Origin: Brachybacterium saurashtrense
GTDB taxonomy: Bacteria; Actinomycetota; Actinomycetes; Actinomycetales; Dermabacteraceae
Reading direction: 5' to 3'
Assembly (NCBI RefSeq): GCF_003355475.1
Contig: NZ_CP031356.1
Span: 3,656,647-3,720,646 of the forward strand
DNA: 64,000 nucleotides
Under the pieces are notes generated by a model. It saw only the letters and a program-made list of their open reading frames with translations. It did no database searches and was not told where the DNA came from. Below, in pieces: positions 61,721 to 64,000 of the stretch. The translations under genes were made by a program, and so were the position numbers. Numbering within the stretch: the first letter of the stretch is position 1; every line of letters begins with the position of its first letter.

Positions 61721-63349
61721 ATGTCCACCGCCACGCTCGTCCCGCCCGCGCCCGCGGCGTCCACGCCGCCCGCGGAACCCATCACGCCCACCGACCTCCG
61801 CGCCCGTCGGCCCCGCGACTCCCCCTCCCAGCCGCCGCTGGAGGAGTCCGCGGCGCGGCAGGCGCTCGACCTCGCCCAGCAGGCTTCCTGGCCGGAGAGA
61901 TCGGCGAGCTGCTGGATCTCTCCCCGGTGCGCGTCGAGGAGGCGCTGGAGGCCGCGGTGCCGGGCAGCTCCGCCACCATCGCCGGGGCGCTGCGCCGCCG
62001 CCTGCGGAACTGGCGCCGCGAGCACGAGAACAGCCCCTGGTGGGAGGCGGAGGCGACGTTCGGCGTGCCGCACGCCCACGTGCTGCGCCTGGTGCGCGTG
62101 CCGCGGGACCGGGAGATCGGCGTGGTCGCCGCCGGGGAGCCGGTACCTCGACGCCGTCCTGGCCGGGGACTCCTGCCGGGACCAGCGGGCCAGCCGCCAG
62201 CGCCCGCCTCTACACCTTCTGCGCCACCCTGCAGGAGATCGGGGACCTGTTCGGCGTGACCCGCGAGCGGATCCGCCAGATACTCGGCAAGGACACCCCG
62301 TGGTCCAGCACCGATCTGCACGCCGCCGCGAAGGCCCTCGCCGCCGCCCGCCGCGCCGAGCACACCGCCGCCGTGGCCCGCTGGTCGCACGCCCACCCGG
62401 CCGCGCCGCTGGAGGACGGGCCCGGGAGCTGGGCTTGCTGAGGAGCAGGTGCGCCACCTGCTGGGCCGGCGCCGCACCCACCACGAGCCCGCGTTCGACG
62501 GCCCGCGCGAGAGCACCCGCCGCACCGAGGAGCAGATCATCGCCGATCTCCGCGCCTTCCACGCCGCGACCGGCGCCACCACCTGCCAGGCCTTCACCGC
62601 CTGGGCGCGGGAGCAGGGCGTGCCGGCCACCAGACCCCGCGATCCGCTTCGGCACCTGGAACGAGGCGCTCTCCGCCGCCGGGATCGGCGAAGAGACCGG
62701 CGCCCCGCGCAGCGCCTTCCGCGATGAGGACCTGTGGGCCGCCGTGCTCGCCGCGGTGCAGGCCGAGACGGGCGGCACCACCTTCCGGGCCGTCGAGGAG
62801 TGGCTCGCCGCCCACTCCGCCGCACCCTCCGGGGCGCTGATCCGCCAGCGCCTGTGCGGGCACGAGGGCGGCAGCTGGTCCGAGACGGTCACCACCGCGC
62901 TCGCCGTGCTCCGCGAGCCGGACACCTTCGACCCCGCCTGGGTGCAGGCCGTCACCGCGCCCCGCGACTGGGACACCGACCCCGCGCAGGAGGATCCGCT
63001 GGACCACGTGCGCGCCGCGAATCGCCGCGCTCGGCCCCCGGATCACCACCGCCCGCTACGCCGCCTGGGCGCGGGAGAACGGCCGCCCACCGTCGCCACC
63101 CTGCAGCGCCGCACAGGTGACGTGTGGACCGGGATCCTCGCCGCGGCGGGCGGGGAGCCCAACGCCGCGAAGGTGAAGAACCGCAGCCGCGTCGAGGTGG
63201 GGCAGTACGTGACCCGCTTCCTCGCCGCGCACCCCACCGCCACCACCGTCGAGTACGCCCGGTGGGCGCCGCAGCATGGCGCCCCGTCCCTCACCACCGT
63301 GATCGGCCGCTTCGGCACCTGGAACGGCGCGGTGGAGGCGTGCCGGTGA
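61721..63349 (+). pseudogene. Sigma70-r4/HNH-repeat protein with several frameshifts
   Basis: Pieces of one protein lie in all three frames: start MSTATLVPPAP (GGAAGGGG upstream); IGELLDLSPVRVEEALEAAVPG; YLDAVLAGD; LQEIGDLFGVTRERIRQILGK (sigma-70 region-4 HTH); EEQIIADLRAFHAATGATT; then RFGTWNEALSAAGIG and RFGTWNGAVEACR, repeats typical of homing-endonuclease-associated (HNH_repeat) modules. At least five frame changes are needed, too many for function. Either an old pseudogene or indel errors in GC-rich sequence. Confidence 0.7.
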
Positions 63350-63454
63350 CGAGGCGTGACGCTGTGCCCGTACGCAGGGCGCAGGCGCTGCTCCTCTGAA
63401 CGCCTCTGTGTCGTCGCACCACCCCTGTCACCCCCCCCGCCTACCCTGTCCCTC

Positions 63455-64000
63455 ATGCCCGCCCTCCTCGCCCTCGACCTCGGCACCTCCTCCGCGAAGG
63501 CGGCGCTGCTGGACCTCGAGGGCCGCACCCTCGCCGGCGGCAGCGCCGAGTACCCCACCCGGCGCACCGAGGGCGGTGGCACCGAGCAGGACCCCGCCCA
63601 CTGGGGCCGCGCCGCCCGCGAGTCGATCGCGCAGATCGGCCCGTCGGCCCACGAGGCGGCGGCGCTGTGCCTCACCGGCCAGATGCAGGACCTGGTGCTC
63701 GAGGGCGCCGCCGGCGCGGTGCGCCCCGCCGTGCTGTACACCGACCAGCGCGCCGCGGCCGAGGCGGCGCAGCTCCGCGAGGACCTGGCCCGGGACGGCA
63801 TGGACTGGGACCATTTGGCCGGGAACGTGCAGGACGCCAGCAGCTGCGCCGCGATGGCCCGCCGCCTCGCCCGGCACGAGCCGGCCGCCCTCGTCAGCGC
63901 CCACGGCCTCACCTTCGGCCCCGCCGGGCATCTCGCCCATCGGCTCGGCGCCGGCCTGTGGTGCGATGCCACCACCGCCGCGACCACCGGCCTGCTCGAG
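63455..64000 (+). CDS. FGGY carbohydrate kinase, xylulokinase-like, 3' end beyond window
   Basis: 182 codons visible. The N-terminal ATPase fold begins LLALDLGTSSAKAALLDLEG; EQDPAHWGRAARESI, CLTGQMQDLVL, YTDQRAAAEA and CDATTAATTGLLE follow the xylulokinase pattern. Sugar specificity cannot be settled without the C-terminus. No Shine-Dalgarno; TACCCT a few bases upstream suggests a leaderless mRNA. Confidence 0.88.
   Translation, partial: MPALLALDLGTSSAKAALLDLEGRTLAGGSAEYPTRRTEGGGTEQDPAHWGRAARESIAQIGPSAHEAAALCLTGQMQDLVLEGAAGAVRPAVLYTDQRAAAEAAQLREDLARDGMDWDHLAGNVQDASSCAAMARRLARHEPAALVSAHGLTFGPAGHLAHRLGAGLWCDATTAATTGLLE

Overview
The window is very high-GC DNA with GTG starts, ATGA gene overlaps, many LacI-family regulators and ABC sugar importers without their own ATPase. 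This fits a Gram-positive actinobacterium of the Micrococcales type. A Brachybacterium-like genus is my guess from composition and gene content; there is no rRNA or other marker to prove it.

Positions 1-21,000 form a sugar-scavenging region. Two fructan/sucrose loci each carry a LacI regulator, a solute-binding protein, two permeases and GH32 glycosidases: one locus on the minus strand (1-7,430) and one mostly on the plus strand (7,584-15,398). Two of the four GH32 enzymes have Tat-type export signals and two look cytoplasmic. An AraC regulator then diverges from a GH4 alpha-galactosidase and a third importer (15,469-20,963). Together these would take up and split raffinose- or levan-type oligosaccharides. 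No importer has an ATPase gene here, so a shared MsiK-like ATPase elsewhere is expected.

Positions 21,000-37,450 are mixed chromosome. They hold a TetR/NAD-binding reductase pair, an SMP-30 lactonase, a MerR remnant, a frameshifted sulfatase, an AI-2E family transporter, a Vms1/baeRF-type protein, a SRPBCC protein, a FUSC-type membrane protein, an alcohol dehydrogenase with a divergent TetR, a MarR-LacI pair, and a beta-glucuronidase/GPH-symporter operon with clear LacI-type operators.

Positions 37,850-41,660 hold a Baeyer-Villiger monooxygenase, a truncated lactonase and an SDR dehydrogenase. The monooxygenase promoter carries the same dyad seen in front of the MarR gene at 32,500.

Positions 42,000-57,120 are a mobile island. 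It has an IS256 remnant, two identical inverted IS481 copies (1,118 bp each), a complete IS3 element inserted next to or into an older IS3 remnant, a resolvase fragment, two HEPN-motif proteins and a complete type III restriction-modification system (mod-res). IS481 copy 1 interrupts the first gene of a two-gene unit whose second gene is of the DUF6308 type.

Positions 57,300-64,000 return to chromosome: an ECF41 (SigJ-like) sigma factor with a broken membrane-protein partner and a divergent NmrA-like gene with an ECF41-like promoter, an AlbA_2/GHKL regulator, a multiply frameshifted HNH-repeat protein, and the start of an FGGY kinase. Several single-base frameshifts fall in short G/C runs, so some pseudogenes could be sequencing errors.
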